From positions 62,001 to 126,000 of the forward strand of contig NZ_CP121472.1 of the NCBI RefSeq assembly GCF_036208045.1: a DNA stretch of 64,000 nt, read 5' to 3'. Below are positions 63,267 through 64,000 of the stretch, piece after piece (position 1 is the first letter of the stretch; each line of letters opens with the position of its first letter). Origin of the DNA: Thiorhodovibrio winogradskyi. Lineage in GTDB: Bacteria > Pseudomonadota > Gammaproteobacteria > Chromatiales > Chromatiaceae. A model generated the notes under the pieces. The model ran no database searches. It saw only the letters and a list, made by a program, of their open reading frames with translations, and had not been told where the DNA came from. A program made the position numbers and the translations under genes.

Positions 63267-64000
63267 ATGTGTTCATTTTGGTTTGTTGATTTTTGGGATT
63301 ACGTTAAAGCTTATCAAAAGTTAATTCGCATTGATGAAGATTGCATCGTTTATTCTTCTCTTGACGCGGTTTTTGATGCTTTGAATGATAAAGCTGTGCT
63401 GTATAGAAAATGGGAAATTGATCAAGAAGGCTGTTGCCATGGTTTAATTGATTTTTGTAATTCTCATTTCGGCCTCACTGATCATTCTGGGCTACCTTCT
63501 CGACCATCTGGTCCTTACACAAATTTTTTTGCTTTAAATTTAGAAACCTTAAGATGTGAAAAAAGACTTTTTGTTTTTATTGAGAATGTAAAGCAGTCAA
63601 AGTATATTTTTCAATACCGATGGGGGGATCTTGCTTTATGGGGTGAGGTCTTGCGTTTTTTATTTGATGCTAGCCAACATAAAATATTCTATGGTTTTTC
63701 GTATTTTCATGGATCTCGCGACAGTAACTTTGAAATAGAAACCAATCCTAATTTAGATAAAATTAAAATTATGCAGCCAAAGCCTTCACCATACGCTTTA
63801 ATTCGAGTTGGTGGGAATAGAGATGGAGCCTACCTTTTGCCAGATGATTTGCTTGGTATTAAGGCTGTTTTTTCTCCTGGCGTGAATAACCGTAAGGATT
63901 TCGAAGACGAATTGCTTGATGCCTATAGTATCGCCTCACACATGTGTGATTATTCTAGTCATCCAGAAAAATTCCGGACGTCGCTAAAACTGGGACAAAC
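63267..64000 (+). CDS. GT15-like domain fused to FkbM-type methyltransferase-like domain, runs off the window
   Basis: The frame is open from before 63246 to the right edge. Up to about 63720 it shows GT15-like motifs: YQKLIRIDEDCIVYS (a DxD-type metal site) and FQYRWGDLALWGEVLRFLF, the equivalent of the RWGDAP motif. After a link of about 30 residues a second domain begins: YALIRVGGNRDGAYLLPDDLLGIKAVFSPGVN, as in the N-terminal part of FkbM-family methyltransferases. The end of this domain is beyond the window. The gene probably starts at 62990. Expected role: adding and methylating a sugar on a surface glycan. Confidence 0.65.
   Translation, partial: MCSFWFVDFWDYVKAYQKLIRIDEDCIVYSSLDAVFDALNDKAVLYRKWEIDQEGCCHGLIDFCNSHFGLTDHSGLPSRPSGPYTNFFALNLETLRCEKRLFVFIENVKQSKYIFQYRWGDLALWGEVLRFLFDASQHKIFYGFSYFHGSRDSNFEIETNPNLDKIKIMQPKPSPYALIRVGGNRDGAYLLPDDLLGIKAVFSPGVNNRKDFEDELLDAYSIASHMCDYSSHPEKFRTSLKLGQ

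Overview
The window comes from a GC-rich gammaproteobacterium. The fdx-coaD pair, ispB next to tRNA-Pro, the suf cluster and the family-level look of the proteins point to Chromatiales (purple sulfur bacteria) or a close relative; that placement is inference, not proof. Two parts are clear: a compact, ordinary chromosome from 1 to about 36.7 kb, and an accessory region from the tRNA-Pro gene to the right edge, full of repeats, broken genes, toxin-antitoxin pairs and insertion sequences.

Backbone (1-36.7 kb). A pabB-pabC fusion gene (folate branch) runs off the left edge. It is followed by a 1404-residue multi-PAS/GAF GGDEF-EAL protein whose EAL half looks catalytically damaged, then gamma-glutamyltransferase, 2[4Fe-4S] ferredoxin, coaD and a small membrane protein. 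An iron uptake ABC transporter (fbpA-fbpB-fbpC, minus strand) faces a sufB-sufC-sufD-sufT operon (plus strand) across about 630 bp, so iron uptake and Fe-S assembly share one control region. Next come xpaC and telA with a VapBC-type pair wedged between them, three membrane or anchored proteins of unknown role, a YhaO/YhaN (SbcCD-like) nuclease-ATPase pair, a chemoreceptor with a c-type haem sensor domain, a SugE-type small multidrug resistance protein, a Nei-type DNA glycosylase, a membrane diguanylate cyclase, ispB and tRNA-Pro(CGG).

Accessory region, first half (36.7-51.1 kb). A REP-like palindrome follows the tRNA. Then come three near-identical tandem copies of an Rpn-type PD-(D/E)XK nuclease gene, differing mainly in the number of 21-bp heptad repeats near the 3' end (2, 5 and 12). 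The Rpn copies lie between the 5' and 3' pieces of a TPR/glycosyltransferase gene. At least eight fragments of the same glycosyltransferase family recur up to 51 kb, with internal deletions, stops and one clean ISAzo13-type insertion. A fourth Rpn gene, a vapC-like gene with a stop, two TumE-type toxin-antitoxin pairs and a small gene paired with a retropepsin-like protease lie among them.

Accessory region, second half (51.1-64 kb). This looks like a surface-glycan locus: a GH43-like beta-propeller protein, a TPR-sulfotransferase with a frameshifted end, a two-domain glycosyltransferase, a fucosyltransferase-like protein and, at the edge, a GT15-like/FkbM-like fusion. It has been broken by an IS701-type element, an unassigned 2.5-kb element with a split transposase, a truncated IS1 remnant, and an IS200-type remnant that itself carries a 237-bp MITE. 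For four insertions (ISAzo13, IS701, the 2.5-kb element, the MITE) the target duplications are visible and removing the element restores a reading frame. From about 57.7 kb the DNA becomes AT-rich, and two glycosyltransferase genes are out of frame exactly at homopolymer runs (T9, A7), which could be phase-variable switches or sequencing errors.
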